From: JAATFS01 sp037145635
GTDB lineage: Bacteria; Pseudomonadota; Gammaproteobacteria; Xanthomonadales; Xanthomonadaceae
Direction: 5' to 3'
Assembly: GCA_037145635.1 (NCBI GenBank)
Contig: JBBCXB010000002.1
Location: 248,001 to 312,000 of the forward strand
DNA: 64,000 nucleotides
Part shown: piece by piece, positions 35,786 to 44,844 of the stretch
Layout: every line of letters begins with the position of its first letter
How positions within the stretch are numbered: position 1 is the stretch's first letter
The notes under the pieces: model-generated
Database searches by the model: none
Told to the model about the DNA's origin: nothing
The model's input: only the letters and a program-made list of their open reading frames with translations
Program-made: the position numbers and the translations under genes

Positions 35786-37786
35786 TCAGACCGCCTTTGC
35801 GGCGTGCGCCGCCTGTTGCTGCTCCAGCAGGGCGAAGCGCTCGTTCTCGATGCGCTCCACTTCCGCCGCCGGCACGTAGTAGTCGACGTCGTCGTCGAAG
35901 CTACGGGCGATGAAGCTGCCGACCATGCCGACCAGGCCCACGATCGCCAGCCACCAGATGTGCCAGATCAGCGCGAAGCCCAGCACCGTGCCGAACAGGC
36001 CGATCAGCACGCCGGCCGAGGTGTTGCGCGGCATGTGGATGTCGTCGTACTTCTGCGGACGCACCCAGCCCTTGCCCTTCTGCTTGTCTTCCCAGAACTG
36101 GTCCAGGCTGTCCACGTGCGGGATGTGGGCGAAGTTGTAGAACGGCGCCGGCGAGGACGTCGACCACTCCAGCGTGCGCCCGTCCCACGGGTCGCCGGTC
36201 AGGTCCAGGTTCTCCTTGCGCTTCCAGATGCTGAAGCCGATCTGGGCCAGGTTGAAGAAGATGCCCAGGGCCACGATGCCCGCACCCGCGGCCGCCACGT
36301 ACAGCCACGGCACCCACTCGGGGTTGTTGTAGCTGTTGAGGCGACGGGTCATGCCCATGAAGCCGAGCACGTACAGCGGGGTGAACGCGGTGAAGAAGCC
36401 GATGATCCAGCACCAGAACGAGGCCTTGCCCAGCTTCTCGTTGAGCTTGAAGCCGAACGCCTTCGGGAACCAGTAGGTCAGGCCCGCCAGGTAGCCGAAC
36501 ACCACGCCGCCGATGATGGCGTTGTGGAAGTGCGCGATCAGGAACAGGCTGTTGTGCAGCACGAACGACACCGCCGGGATCGCCATCATCACGCCGGTCA
36601 TGCCCGCGATGACGAAGGTGATGATGAAGCCGATCGTCCACAGCACCGGAGCGGTGAAATGCACGCGGCCGCGGAACATCGTGAACAGCCAGTTGAAGAT
36701 CTTCACGCCGGTCGGGATCGAGATGATCATCGTCGTGATGCCGAAGAAGGCATTGACGTTGGCACCCGCGCCCATGGTGAAGAAGTGGTGCAGCCACACG
36801 ATGAAGGACAGCACGCCGATGGCGGCGGTCGCGTACACCATCGAGGTGTAGCCGAACAGCTTCTTGCGGCAGTAGGTCGCGATCACTTCCGAGTACACGC
36901 CGAACGCCGGCAGCACCAGGATGTAGACCTCCGGGTGTCCCCAGATCCAGATCAGGTTGATGTACATCATGGCGTTGCCGCCACCGTCGTTGGTGAAGAA
37001 GTGCGTACCCAGGTAGCGGTCCGCACCCAGCAGCGCCAGGGCGACGGTCAGGATCGGGAAGGCGGCGATGATCAGGATGTTGGTGATCAGCGCGGTCCAG
37101 GTGAAGATCGGCATGCGCATCAGGGTCATGCCCGGCGCCCGCATGCGCATGATCGTCACGAAGAAGTTGATGCCGGTCAGCAACGTGCCCAGGCCCGATA
37201 GCTGCAACGCCCATATGTAGTAGTCGACGCCGACCCCTGGACTGTATTCCAGGCCCGACAGCGGCGGATACGCGAGCCAGCCGGTCTGGGCGAACTCGCC
37301 CACGAACAGCGACAGCATGATCAGCACCACGCCCGACATGAACAGCCAGAAGCTCAGCGAGTTCAGGAACGGGAACGCGACGTCGCGTGCACCGATCTGC
37401 AGCGGCACCACCAGGTTGATCAGGCCGGTCATGAACGGCATGGCCATGAAGAAGATCATGATCACGCCGTGCGCGGTGAAGATCTGGTCGTAGTGGTGCG
37501 GCGGCAGAAAGCCCTCGCTGCCGCCGTGGGCGAGCGCCAGCTGGGCCCGCATCATCACCGCGTCGGCGAAGCCGCGCAGCAGCATCACCAGCGCCACGAC
37601 GATGTACATCACGCCGATCTTCTTGTGGTCGACCGAGGTCAGCCACTCGCGCCACAGGTAGCCCCACAGCTTGAAGTAGGTCATCGCGCCGACCGCGGCC
37701 AGGCCGCCGAGCGCGACCATGACCAGCGTGATCATGACGATAGGCTCGTGGTACGGAACGGCTTCGAGCGTAAGTTTGCCCAGCAT
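35786..37786 (-). CDS. cyoB: Cytochrome o ubiquinol oxidase subunit I
   Basis: A 666-residue haem-copper oxidase core subunit that reduces O2 and pumps protons using ubiquinol. CuB/haem o3 ligands are visible: WIWGHPEVYILVLPAFG (His-Glu-Tyr with the crosslinked Tyr), WLHHFFTMG (paired His) and FLIAHFHNAIIGGVVFG (haem ligands). Fifteen or so transmembrane segments, as in E. coli (663 residues). The start MLGKLTLEAVPY is chosen because GGAG lies 7 bases upstream; it overlaps the cyoA stop by one base. Confidence 0.97.
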   Translation of the reverse strand: MLGKLTLEAVPYHEPIVMITLVMVALGGLAAVGAMTYFKLWGYLWREWLTSVDHKKIGVMYIVVALVMLLRGFADAVMMRAQLALAHGGSEGFLPPHHYDQIFTAHGVIMIFFMAMPFMTGLINLVVPLQIGARDVAFPFLNSLSFWLFMSGVVLIMLSLFVGEFAQTGWLAYPPLSGLEYSPGVGVDYYIWALQLSGLGTLLTGINFFVTIMRMRAPGMTLMRMPIFTWTALITNILIIAAFPILTVALALLGADRYLGTHFFTNDGGGNAMMYINLIWIWGHPEVYILVLPAFGVYSEVIATYCRKKLFGYTSMVYATAAIGVLSFIVWLHHFFTMGAGANVNAFFGITTMIISIPTGVKIFNWLFTMFRGRVHFTAPVLWTIGFIITFVIAGMTGVMMAIPAVSFVLHNSLFLIAHFHNAIIGGVVFGYLAGLTYWFPKAFGFKLNEKLGKASFWCWIIGFFTAFTPLYVLGFMGMTRRLNSYNNPEWVPWLYVAAAGAGIVALGIFFNLAQIGFSIWKRKENLDLTGDPWDGRTLEWSTSSPAPFYNFAHIPHVDSLDQFWEDKQKGKGWVRPQKYDDIHMPRNTSAGVLIGLFGTVLGFALIWHIWWLAIVGLVGMVGSFIARSFDDDVDYYVPAAEVERIENERFALLEQQQAAHAAKAV

Positions 37787-38727
37787 CACTTGTCTCCAGA
37801 GGTGCACATGGCGACCGGCTCGGTCGCCGGCGCCTGATGGTCTTCATGGCCGCCCATGTGGTGGCCCTTGCCCATCATGTATTTGTCGATCAGCGACTTG
37901 AACATGTCGCCCTGCACCGACGAGAAGTAGGTGACCGGGTAGTCGTTCTTGTCGTTGCGGTTCGCCGACAGCGCCTGGTACTCCGGCGCCTGCAGCGCCT
38001 TCGGCGAGGCCTTGACCTTGGCCACCCAGGCGTCGAAGCCGGCCTGGTCGGTCGTGGCGTGCGCGACGAAGTTCATCTTCGAGAAGCCGTGGCCGCTGTA
38101 GTTCGCCGAGATGCCGCGGAACGCGCCGGACTCGTTGGCGATCAGGTGCAGCTTGGTCTCCATGCCGGCCATCGCGTAGATCTGCGTGCCCAGCTGCGGG
38201 ATGAAGAACGAATTCATCACCGTGTCGGAGGTGATCTTGAAGTTCACCGGGGTGTTCACCGGGAACGCGATCTCGTTGACCGTGGCGATGCCCTGCTCCG
38301 GATAGATGAACAGCCACTTCCAGTCCAGCGCCACCGCCTCGATGGTCACCGGCTTGACGTCGGACTGCAGCGGCTTGTACGGGTCCAGCGCATGCGAGGA
38401 GCGCCAGGTCAGCACCGCCAGCACCAGGATGATCAGGCAGGGGATCGACCACACCACCACCTCGATCGCGGTGGAGTGCGCCCAGTTCGGCTCGTAGCGC
38501 GCCTTGGTGTTGGAGGCACGGTACTTCCAGGCGAAGACCAGCGTCATCACGATCACCGGGATGACGACCAGCAGCATCAGCACCACGGCGGTGATCAGCA
38601 GGGTCTTCTCATCCTGGCCGACCTGGCCCTTGGGATTGAGGATGGCCGAGTTGCACCCTGCCAGCAGCAGGAAGGGCAACACCAGGCCTGGACGAAGTGC
38701 ACGCCCGAGATGTTTCAACGGAATCAT
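37786..38727 (-). CDS. cyoA: Cytochrome o ubiquinol oxidase subunit II
   Basis: A 313-residue lipoprotein subunit. Lipobox LLLAGC with Cys25 gives a lipid anchor; two transmembrane helices follow (LLITAVVLMLLVVIPVIVMT and AIEVVVWSIPCLIILVLAVL), then the periplasmic cupredoxin-like domain WKWLFIYPEQGIATVNEIAF, which lacks the CuA ligands, as expected for quinol oxidases. First gene of cyoABCD. The C-terminal tail contains KGHHMGGHEDHQAP, a His-rich region. Terminal oxidase of aerobic, high-oxygen growth. Confidence 0.97.
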   Translation of the reverse strand: MIPLKHLGRALRPGLVLPFLLLAGCNSAILNPKGQVGQDEKTLLITAVVLMLLVVIPVIVMTLVFAWKYRASNTKARYEPNWAHSTAIEVVVWSIPCLIILVLAVLTWRSSHALDPYKPLQSDVKPVTIEAVALDWKWLFIYPEQGIATVNEIAFPVNTPVNFKITSDTVMNSFFIPQLGTQIYAMAGMETKLHLIANESGAFRGISANYSGHGFSKMNFVAHATTDQAGFDAWVAKVKASPKALQAPEYQALSANRNDKNDYPVTYFSSVQGDMFKSLIDKYMMGKGHHMGGHEDHQAPATEPVAMCTSGDK

Positions 38728-39078
38728 CGGTCGATCCAATTGCGAAGGAACGCCGACCTCGCCTCCTTCGCGTCCACGACGGACGTGCCAGGCCCGCCCA
38801 CGGCCACGAGGGGCGGATGGGGGGGACGGACGGGGGGAACGGATCAGCAACGGGCATTTTATGCCGTGCTGCAGGCGCACGAAAGCCGTTGACAATGATT
38901 CAACGCAATAAATGCGCGGCGCGATGTGCGACATGTTGTCGCAGCCGTGGCGCGCGGGCGGCCATGGCCCTCCCGCGCCGTCCCGCCGGTATCGGCGCCG
39001 GGCCCGGATGCCGCGGCCACCGCGGGGCCCAACGCAATCGAGCCGGCCGCGGAGCGGCCGGCTCGATGCCGGATCGGG
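38728..39078. promoter_or_regulatory. cyo upstream region with a 19-bp dyad
   Basis: 351 bases without a gene between cyoA and the tRNA. At 38887-38905 lies CGTTGA-CAATGAT-TCAACG, an exact 6-bp dyad with 7-base spacer, near a drop in GC content that suits a promoter. The spacing differs from the FNR box (TTGAT-N4-ATCAA). A regulator binding here could control cyo expression. Confidence 0.5.
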
Positions 39079-39154
39079 TGGTGCCGGAAACAGGAGTCGA
39101 ACCTGCGACCTACGCATTACGAATGCGCCGCTCTACCAACTGAGCTATTCCGGC
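39079..39154 (-). tRNA. tRNA-Thr (anticodon CGT)
   Basis: On the minus strand the 76 bases fold into a full cloverleaf: acceptor GCCGGAA/TTCCGGC, D stem GCTC/GAGC, anticodon stem GCGCA/TGCGT with loop TTCGTAA giving anticodon CGT, T stem GCAGG/CCTGT with TTCGACT, discriminator A and an encoded CCA. It reads the threonine codon ACG, frequent in high-GC genes. Confidence 0.95.
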
Positions 39155-39164
39155 CAAGCCGCGA

Positions 39165-39194
39165 ATTCTAGGACGTGGCGGCCCCTACGGTCAA
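39165..39194 (-). promoter_or_regulatory. tRNA-Thr promoter inside the ispH end
   Basis: On the minus strand TTGACC (-35), an 18-base spacer and TAGAAT (-10) precede the tRNA by about 10 bases. The -35 includes the ispH stop codon and is part of the perfect palindrome GGTCAATTGACC (39189-39200). Confidence 0.75.
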
Positions 39195-40141
39195 TTGACC
39201 AGGCGCAGCCGCAGCTCCTTGGGCAGCGCGAACACCATCGACTCCGGTTCGCCGGACAGCTCGGAGACGCCGGAGGCGCCGAGCTCCCGCAGCCGCGCGA
39301 TCACCCCGTCCACCAGCACCTGCGGCGCGGAGGCACCGGCGGTCAGGCCGATCCGGCGCTTGCCGGCGACCCAGGCCGGGTCGATCTCGCGGGCGTCGTC
39401 GATCAGGTAGGACTCCACGCCGTCGCGTCGGGCCAGCTCGCTGAGCCGGTTGGAGTTGGAGCTGTTGGGCGAGCCCACCACCAGCACCAGGTCGCACTCG
39501 CGCGCCAGGTCGCGCACCGCGTCCTGGCGGTTCTGGGTGGCGTAGCAGATGTCGTCGTTCTTGGGGCCCTGCATCGCCGGGTAGCGCGTGCGCAGCGCGT
39601 CGATGATGCCGCGGGTGTCGTCCACCGACAGCGTGGTCTGGGTGGTGTAGGCCAGGTTCCGCGGCTGCGACACGTCCAGCACGGCGACGTCGTCGATGTC
39701 TTCCACCAGGTAGATCCGCCCCACCCCGCCCTCGCGGTCCCACTGGCCCATGGTGCCCTCGACCTCCGGGTGCCCGGCGTGGCCGATCAGCACCACGTCG
39801 CGGCCGGCGCGGCAGTGCCGGGCGACCTCGAAGTGGACCTTGGTGACCAGCGGGCAGGTCGCGTCGAACACCTTCAGCCCGCGGCGGTCGGCCTGCCGCC
39901 GCACCGCCTGCGAGACGCCATGGGCGCTGAAGATCACGGTGGCGTTGTCCGGCACCTCGTCCAGCTCCTCGACGAAGATCGCGCCGCGCGCCTTGAGGTC
40001 GTCGACCACGAAGCGGTTGTGCACGACCTCATGGCGCACGTAGATCGGCGCGCCCAGGGTCTCGATCGCGCGCTTGACGATCTCGATCGCCCGGTCGACG
40101 CCGGCGCAGAAACCACGGGGATTGGCGAGCAGGACATCCAT
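39191..40141 (-). CDS. ispH: 4-hydroxy-3-methylbut-2-enyl diphosphate reductase IspH
   Basis: Last enzyme of the MEP isoprenoid pathway, an iron-sulfur protein making IPP and DMAPP. A 316-residue protein with the three cluster Cys in NPRGFCAGVDRAI, VFDATCPLVTKVH and NDDICYATQNRQ, the catalytic Glu in HPEVEGTMGQ and the substrate-binding SNSNRLSE. The start MDVLLANPRGFCAG is canonical; a Met three codons upstream is possible. Last gene of the murJ-ribF-ileS-lspA-ispH run, 75 bases after lspA. Confidence 0.98.
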   Translation of the reverse strand: MDVLLANPRGFCAGVDRAIEIVKRAIETLGAPIYVRHEVVHNRFVVDDLKARGAIFVEELDEVPDNATVIFSAHGVSQAVRRQADRRGLKVFDATCPLVTKVHFEVARHCRAGRDVVLIGHAGHPEVEGTMGQWDREGGVGRIYLVEDIDDVAVLDVSQPRNLAYTTQTTLSVDDTRGIIDALRTRYPAMQGPKNDDICYATQNRQDAVRDLARECDLVLVVGSPNSSNSNRLSELARRDGVESYLIDDAREIDPAWVAGKRRIGLTAGASAPQVLVDGVIARLRELGASGVSELSGEPESMVFALPKELRLRLVN

Positions 40142-40216
40142 GGCGGGCATTCTACGGGATTGGGGCTGCAGGAATCCGGCCACCGGGGCGCAGGCGGCCG
40201 CCGCGCGCGCAGCGCT

Positions 40217-40735
40217 TCAGCTTCGATTCCCCTCGCCCGCCTCCCGGGTCCCGGGCTTGTCGAACAGCCCGAACACGGCGATGCCGATGGCGCCGGCGAC
40301 GATCGCCGAGTCGGCGATGTTGAACGAGGGCCAGGTGTGCTCGCCGATGTACCACTGGATGAAGTCCACCACGTGGCCGTGCACCAGGCGGTCGATGACG
40401 TTGCCGATCGCGCCGCCGATCACCAGCGCGTAGGGCAGCGCGGTCCGCCACGCCCCCCGCGGGGTACGCGACAGCCAAAACGCCAGCAGGCCGCTGATGC
40501 CCACCGCCAGCGCGGTGAAGAACCACAGCTGCCAGCCGCCGGCATTGCTCAGAAAGCTGAAGGCCGCGCCGGTGTTGTAGGTGCGGAACCAGTTCCAGAA
40601 GCCGTCGATCACCGGGACCGGGGTGTACTCGGGCAGGCTGGACAGCACCCAGGCCTTGCTCCACTGGTCCAGGCCGATGATCAGGGCCGACACCAGCAGC
40701 CAGGCCAGCGCGGAGGGTTTGCGGGTTACGTTCAT
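40217..40735 (-). CDS. lspA: Lipoprotein signal peptidase (signal peptidase II)
   Basis: A 172-residue inner-membrane aspartyl protease that cleaves lipoprotein signal peptides. Four transmembrane helices; catalytic Asp residues lie in VIGGAIGNVIDRLVHGHVVD and FNIADSAIVAG. The FRTYNTGAAFSFL motif is also typical. Lies between ileS and ispH in the conserved order, separated from ileS by a repeat-rich gap. Confidence 0.97.
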   Translation of the reverse strand: MNVTRKPSALAWLLVSALIIGLDQWSKAWVLSSLPEYTPVPVIDGFWNWFRTYNTGAAFSFLSNAGGWQLWFFTALAVGISGLLAFWLSRTPRGAWRTALPYALVIGGAIGNVIDRLVHGHVVDFIQWYIGEHTWPSFNIADSAIVAGAIGIAVFGLFDKPGTREAGEGNRS

Positions 40736-40764
40736 GGAGGGAATCACCTTAGCTGTAGCCATTC

Positions 40765-40788
40765 CCTTCTCCCGCCGGCGGGAGAAGG
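40765..40788. repeat. 24-bp perfect palindrome in the lspA-ileS gap
   Basis: Left arm CCTTCTCCCGCC and its exact complement abut without loop. A second imperfect inverted repeat CCCGCTTTCCCG (40853-40881) follows. This CTTCTCCC-type element resembles a repeat family common in xanthomonad intergenic DNA; that resemblance is from memory and not checked. Confidence 0.6.
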
Positions 40789-40887
40789 TGCCCGGAGGGC
40801 GGATGCGGGGAAGACCGGAGGGACCGCACGCGGCCTCGTCCGGCGCGGCGCGCCCGCTTTCCCGCTGACGGGGGAAGCGGGGCCCGC

Positions 40888-43719
40888 TCAGAACCAGTGG
40901 CGCTGCTCGCCCGGGCCCTCGAGGTTGCTGACGCAGCGGCCGCACAGCTCCGGATGTGCCGGGGTGGTGCCCACGTCGGCGCGGTAGTGCCAGCAGCGCA
41001 CGCACTTGGGCTTGCCGGTGGGCTGGGCGCTGACGAAGATGTCGTCGGTGCTGGCCGGGGTCACGGTGACATCGCCGCTGATGAACAGGAACCGCAGTTC
41101 CTCGGCCAGCGGCTGCCAGCGCGCCGCGCTGTCGGCGTCGGCGGCCACGGTGATCTCGGCCTCCAGCGCCGCGCCGATCGCCCCGTTGGCGCGCATCGGC
41201 TCCAGCACCTTGGCGACCTGCTCGCGCAGCGCCAGCAGGCGATCGAAGTCGGCCGCCGACAGCGCCGCGTCCGCCGGCAGCGGCGCCAGGCCGTCGTACC
41301 AGGTGGCGAACAGCACGTTGCCGGCGCGTTCGCCCGGCAGGTAGCCCCACAGTTCCTCGGCGGTGAAGCTGAGCACCGGCGCGATCCAGCGCACGAACGC
41401 CTCGGCGACATGGAACATCGCGCTCTGCGCCGAACGCCGGCCGCGCGCGTCCTCGCCCAGGGTGTAGAGGCGGTCCTTGGTCACGTCCAGGTACAGCGAG
41501 CCCAGGTCCACGCTGCAGAAGTTCAGCAGCGCCTGCACGATCTCGGCGAAGTCGTAGCGGTCGTAGGCCGCCTTGATGCGCTCCTGCAGCTCGAACGCGC
41601 GGTGCACGATCCAGCGGTCCAGCGCCACCATCTCCGCCAGCGGCACCGCATGCAGCGCCGGATCGAAGCCGTGCAGGTTGCCGAGCAGGAAGCGCGCGGT
41701 GTTGCGCAGGCGCCGGTAGGCGTCGGCGTTGCGCTTGAGGATCTCCTGCGACAGCGACATCTCGTTGCTGTAGTCGGCCGAGGCGATCCACAGGCGCAGG
41801 ATGTCCGCGCCCAGGGTCTTCATGATGTCCTGCGGCTCGATGCCGTTGCCCAGCGACTTGGACATCTTGCGGCCGTGCTCGTCCACGGTGAAGCCGTGGG
41901 TCAGGCACTGCCGGTACGGCGCCGCCTTGTCCATCGCCACGCCGGTCAGCAGCGACGACTGGAACCAGCCGCGGTGCTGGTCCGAGCCCTCCAGGTACAG
42001 GTCGGCCGGCTTGGGCAGGCCGCGGTCGACCAGCACCGCCTCGTGGGTGACGCCGGAGTCGAACCAGACATCCAGGATGTCGGTGATCTTGTCGTAGTCG
42101 CCGGCCTCGTCACCGAGCAGCTCGGCCGCGTCCAGGCTGTACCAGACATCGACGCCCCCCTGCTCGACGCGGTCGGCCACCTGGCGCAGCAGCTCGGTGC
42201 TGCGCGGGTGCGGCTCGCCGGTCTCGCGGTGCACGAACAGCGCGATCGGCACGCCCCAGGTGCGCTGGCGCGAGATGGTCCAGTCCGGGCGGTCGCCGAC
42301 CATGCCGGCGATCCGGGCCTGGCCCCAGGTCGGGTACCAGCGCACGCCCTCGATCGCCTTCAGCGCGTCGGCGCGCAGGCCGGCCTGTTCCATCGAGATG
42401 AACCACTGCGGGGTGGCCCGGAACGCGATCGGGGTCTTGTGGCGCCAGCAATGCGGATAGCTGTGCTCCATCGTGCCGGCGGCCAGCAGCGCGCCACTGG
42501 CGCGCAGCGCCTCGATGATGACGTCGTTGGCCTTCCAGATGTGCAGGCCCGCCACCTCGGTGTCGCCCAGCGGCGGCGTCGACGGCAGGTAGACGCCGCG
42601 GCCGTCGACCGGATTGATCTGCGCGGCGCCGTAGCGCTCGAGCAGGCCGTACTGCTTGGAGACCTGGTAGTCCTCCTGGCCGTGGCCGGGCGCGGTGTGC
42701 ACCGCGCCGGTGCCGTCGTCGGCGGACACGTGCTCGCCGAGGATCAGCGGGATGTCGCGCTCGGCGTAGGCCGGGTGCGCCAGCAGCAGGTGCTCCAGCG
42801 CCGCGCCCCTGGCGTGGCCGTGCACTACCGTGGCATCGACGCCGTAGCGCTGCAGGGCCTTGTCCGCCAGCGCGGCGGCCACCACCAGCCAGCGCGGGCG
42901 GCCGGCGCGCGCCGGACCCTCGACCAGCACGTAGTCGAGCTCGGCGCCCAGGGTCACCGCTAGCGAGGCCGGGATCGTCCACGGCGTGGTGGTCCAGATC
43001 GGCACCGCCACCTCGACGCCTTCCGGCAGCGACACGCCGAACCGGGCCGCCAGCGCGGCGCCGTCACGCGCGGCGTAGGCAATGTCCACCGTCGGCGAGC
43101 GCTTGTCGGCGTACTCGATCTCCGCCTCGGCCAGCGCCGAGCCGCAGTCGAAGCACCAGTGCACCGGCTTGACGCCGCGGGTCAGGTGGCCGTTGTCGAC
43201 GATCCTGGCCAGCGCGCGGATCTCGTTGGCCTCGAAGTGGAAGTCCAGCGTGCGGTACGGGTTGTCCCAGTCGCCGATCACGCCCAGCCGCTTGAAGTCG
43301 CGGCGCTGCAGGTCGATCTGCTCCTGCGCGTACTCGCGGCACTTCTGCCGGAACTGGGCGGCGTCGAGCTTGACCCCGACCTTGCCCCACTTCTTCTCGA
43401 TCGCGATCTCGATCGGCAGGCCATGGCAGTCCCAGCCCGGGATGTAGGGCGCATCGAAGCCGGCCAGGTAGCGCGACTTGACGATGATGTCCTTGAGGAT
43501 CTTGTTGACCGCGTGGCCCAGGTGGATCGCGCCGTTGGCATAGGGCGGGCCGTCGTGCAGCACGAACAGCGGACGGCCCTTGGCGTTGGCGCGCAGCTGC
43601 GCGTACAGCCCCTCGCTCTCCCAGCGCGCCAGCGTGGCCGGCTCGCGCTTGGGCAGGTCGCCGCGCATCGGGAATTCCGTGGCCGGCAGATGGAGGGTGG
43701 CTTTGTAGTCTTGGGTCAC
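40888..43719 (-). CDS. ileS: Isoleucyl-tRNA synthetase
   Basis: A 943-residue class I synthetase charging tRNA-Ile. HLGH at 66-69 in ANGAIHLGHAVN is the HIGH motif, GRKMSKSLGNGIEP the KMSKS motif, and the editing (CP1) domain is present with GTGAVHTAPGHGQEDY. The C-terminal zinc finger reads CVRCWHYRADVGTTPAHPEL then CGRC. All features are complete. It follows ribF after 6 bases. Confidence 0.99.
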   Translation of the reverse strand: MTQDYKATLHLPATEFPMRGDLPKREPATLARWESEGLYAQLRANAKGRPLFVLHDGPPYANGAIHLGHAVNKILKDIIVKSRYLAGFDAPYIPGWDCHGLPIEIAIEKKWGKVGVKLDAAQFRQKCREYAQEQIDLQRRDFKRLGVIGDWDNPYRTLDFHFEANEIRALARIVDNGHLTRGVKPVHWCFDCGSALAEAEIEYADKRSPTVDIAYAARDGAALAARFGVSLPEGVEVAVPIWTTTPWTIPASLAVTLGAELDYVLVEGPARAGRPRWLVVAAALADKALQRYGVDATVVHGHARGAALEHLLLAHPAYAERDIPLILGEHVSADDGTGAVHTAPGHGQEDYQVSKQYGLLERYGAAQINPVDGRGVYLPSTPPLGDTEVAGLHIWKANDVIIEALRASGALLAAGTMEHSYPHCWRHKTPIAFRATPQWFISMEQAGLRADALKAIEGVRWYPTWGQARIAGMVGDRPDWTISRQRTWGVPIALFVHRETGEPHPRSTELLRQVADRVEQGGVDVWYSLDAAELLGDEAGDYDKITDILDVWFDSGVTHEAVLVDRGLPKPADLYLEGSDQHRGWFQSSLLTGVAMDKAAPYRQCLTHGFTVDEHGRKMSKSLGNGIEPQDIMKTLGADILRLWIASADYSNEMSLSQEILKRNADAYRRLRNTARFLLGNLHGFDPALHAVPLAEMVALDRWIVHRAFELQERIKAAYDRYDFAEIVQALLNFCSVDLGSLYLDVTKDRLYTLGEDARGRRSAQSAMFHVAEAFVRWIAPVLSFTAEELWGYLPGERAGNVLFATWYDGLAPLPADAALSAADFDRLLALREQVAKVLEPMRANGAIGAALEAEITVAADADSAARWQPLAEELRFLFISGDVTVTPASTDDIFVSAQPTGKPKCVRCWHYRADVGTTPAHPELCGRCVSNLEGPGEQRHWF

Positions 43720-43725
43720 GGGAAT

Positions 43726-44844
43726 CTACCGTTGCACTGCATCTGATGATGAAGAAGAGTCCGCACAGGAAGCTGCGGGCTGTCGCGAGGGACTCGCATT
43801 CGCGGTGTCCGCACCGGGATGCGCCGCCAGTGGCGAAGGACTCGCGCCTGCGGCCTCCGTTCCGGGACCGGCAGGTTGCTGCGGAGAAACATCCGCCGCC
43901 GTGCCCGCGGGCATGGCGGCGGCCTGCAATAGCGCGCGCGCCTGCTCGGCGTCGCGGTGCATCTGCGCGGTCAGCTCGGGCAGGCCGGAGAACCTTTCCT
44001 CGTCGCGCAGCTTGGCGACGAACTCCACTTCGATGTGGCGGCCGTAGAGGTCGCCCTGGAAGTCGAACAGGTGCGCCTCCAGCAGCGGCTCGATCCCGGC
44101 CACGGTCGGCCGGGTGCCGAAGCTGGAGACCGACGGCAGCGGCCGCTCGGCCACGCCGTGCACCCAGGTCGCGTAGATCCCGGCCAGGGCCGGGGTATGC
44201 GGGAAGCGCAGGTTGGCGGTCGGAAAGCCCAGGGTGCGGCCGAGCTGCTTGCCGCGCACCACCCGCCCGCCGATCGCGTAGGGCCGCCCGAGCAGTTCGG
44301 CGGCATGGGCGAACTCGCCGGCCACCAGCAGTTCGCGGATGCGCGTGCTGGAGATGCGCTCGCCGCGCAGGTGCACCGGCGCGATCTCGTCGGCGGCGAA
44401 GCCGGCAGCGGCACCGAGCCGGCGCAGCAGCGCGATGTCGCCGCCGCGGCGATGGCCGAACCGGAACGCCGGGCCGATCCATACCTCGCGCGCCTGCAGC
44501 CGCCGTACCAGCGCATGCTGCACGAAGTCCTCGGCGCTCATCGCCGACAGCCGGCCGTCGAAGCGCACCAGGCCGATGCTGTCGGCGCCGAAGCGGCGCA
44601 GCCCCTCGATCTTGGCGCGCGCCAGCGTCAGCCGCGGCGGCGGCGTGCCCTGCGCGAAGAACTCGCGCGGCAGCGGCTCGAAGCTCACCGCCACCGCGGG
44701 CACGCCCAGCGCACGCGCGCGCGCGACCGCGTGCCGCACCAGCGTCCGGTGACCCAGGTGCAGGCCATCGAAGGCGCCGATGCAGACCACGCTTCCGTGC
44801 GGGAACAGGGTCCCGCCCTCGACGTCTCTAAAAAGCCTGCTCAT
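43726..44844 (-). CDS. ribF: Bifunctional riboflavin kinase/FAD synthetase RibF with repeat tail
   Basis: Makes FMN and FAD from riboflavin. FMN adenylyltransferase domain: VVCIGAFDGLHLGHRTLV (HxGH-type nucleotide site) and VSFEPLPREFFAQG. Flavokinase domain: GRVVRGKQLGRTLGFPTANL and EAHLFDFQGDLYGRHIEVEF. The core ends near residue 308; about 64 residues follow, made of Ala, Pro, Ser and Gly, including two tandem 16-residue copies (about 337-368) of a PG-x-(E/D)-x-A-x-ASPS unit. This tail is unlike the family and is encoded by a 48-bp DNA repeat. Catalysis should be unaffected. Confidence 0.96.
   Translation of the reverse strand: MSRLFRDVEGGTLFPHGSVVCIGAFDGLHLGHRTLVRHAVARARALGVPAVAVSFEPLPREFFAQGTPPPRLTLARAKIEGLRRFGADSIGLVRFDGRLSAMSAEDFVQHALVRRLQAREVWIGPAFRFGHRRGGDIALLRRLGAAAGFAADEIAPVHLRGERISSTRIRELLVAGEFAHAAELLGRPYAIGGRVVRGKQLGRTLGFPTANLRFPHTPALAGIYATWVHGVAERPLPSVSSFGTRPTVAGIEPLLEAHLFDFQGDLYGRHIEVEFVAKLRDEERFSGLPELTAQMHRDAEQARALLQAAAMPAGTAADVSPQQPAGPGTEAAGASPSPLAAHPGADTANASPSRQPAASCADSSSSSDAVQR
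43783..43867. repeat. Tandem 48-bp-period repeat inside the ribF 3' end
   Basis: Two copies of about 37 bases (43783-43819 and 43831-43867), matching at about 26 positions, each containing GGACTCGC and ending CCGGGA. The 48-base period is a multiple of three, so the repeat adds 16 codons without shifting frame. Confidence 0.7.

Noticed and set aside
38889..38903. FNR or CRP site upstream of cyoA
   Set aside because: TTGA...TCAA arms are 7 bases apart; FNR needs TTGAT-N4-ATCAA (6 bases between the same tetramers). Kept only as an unassigned dyad.
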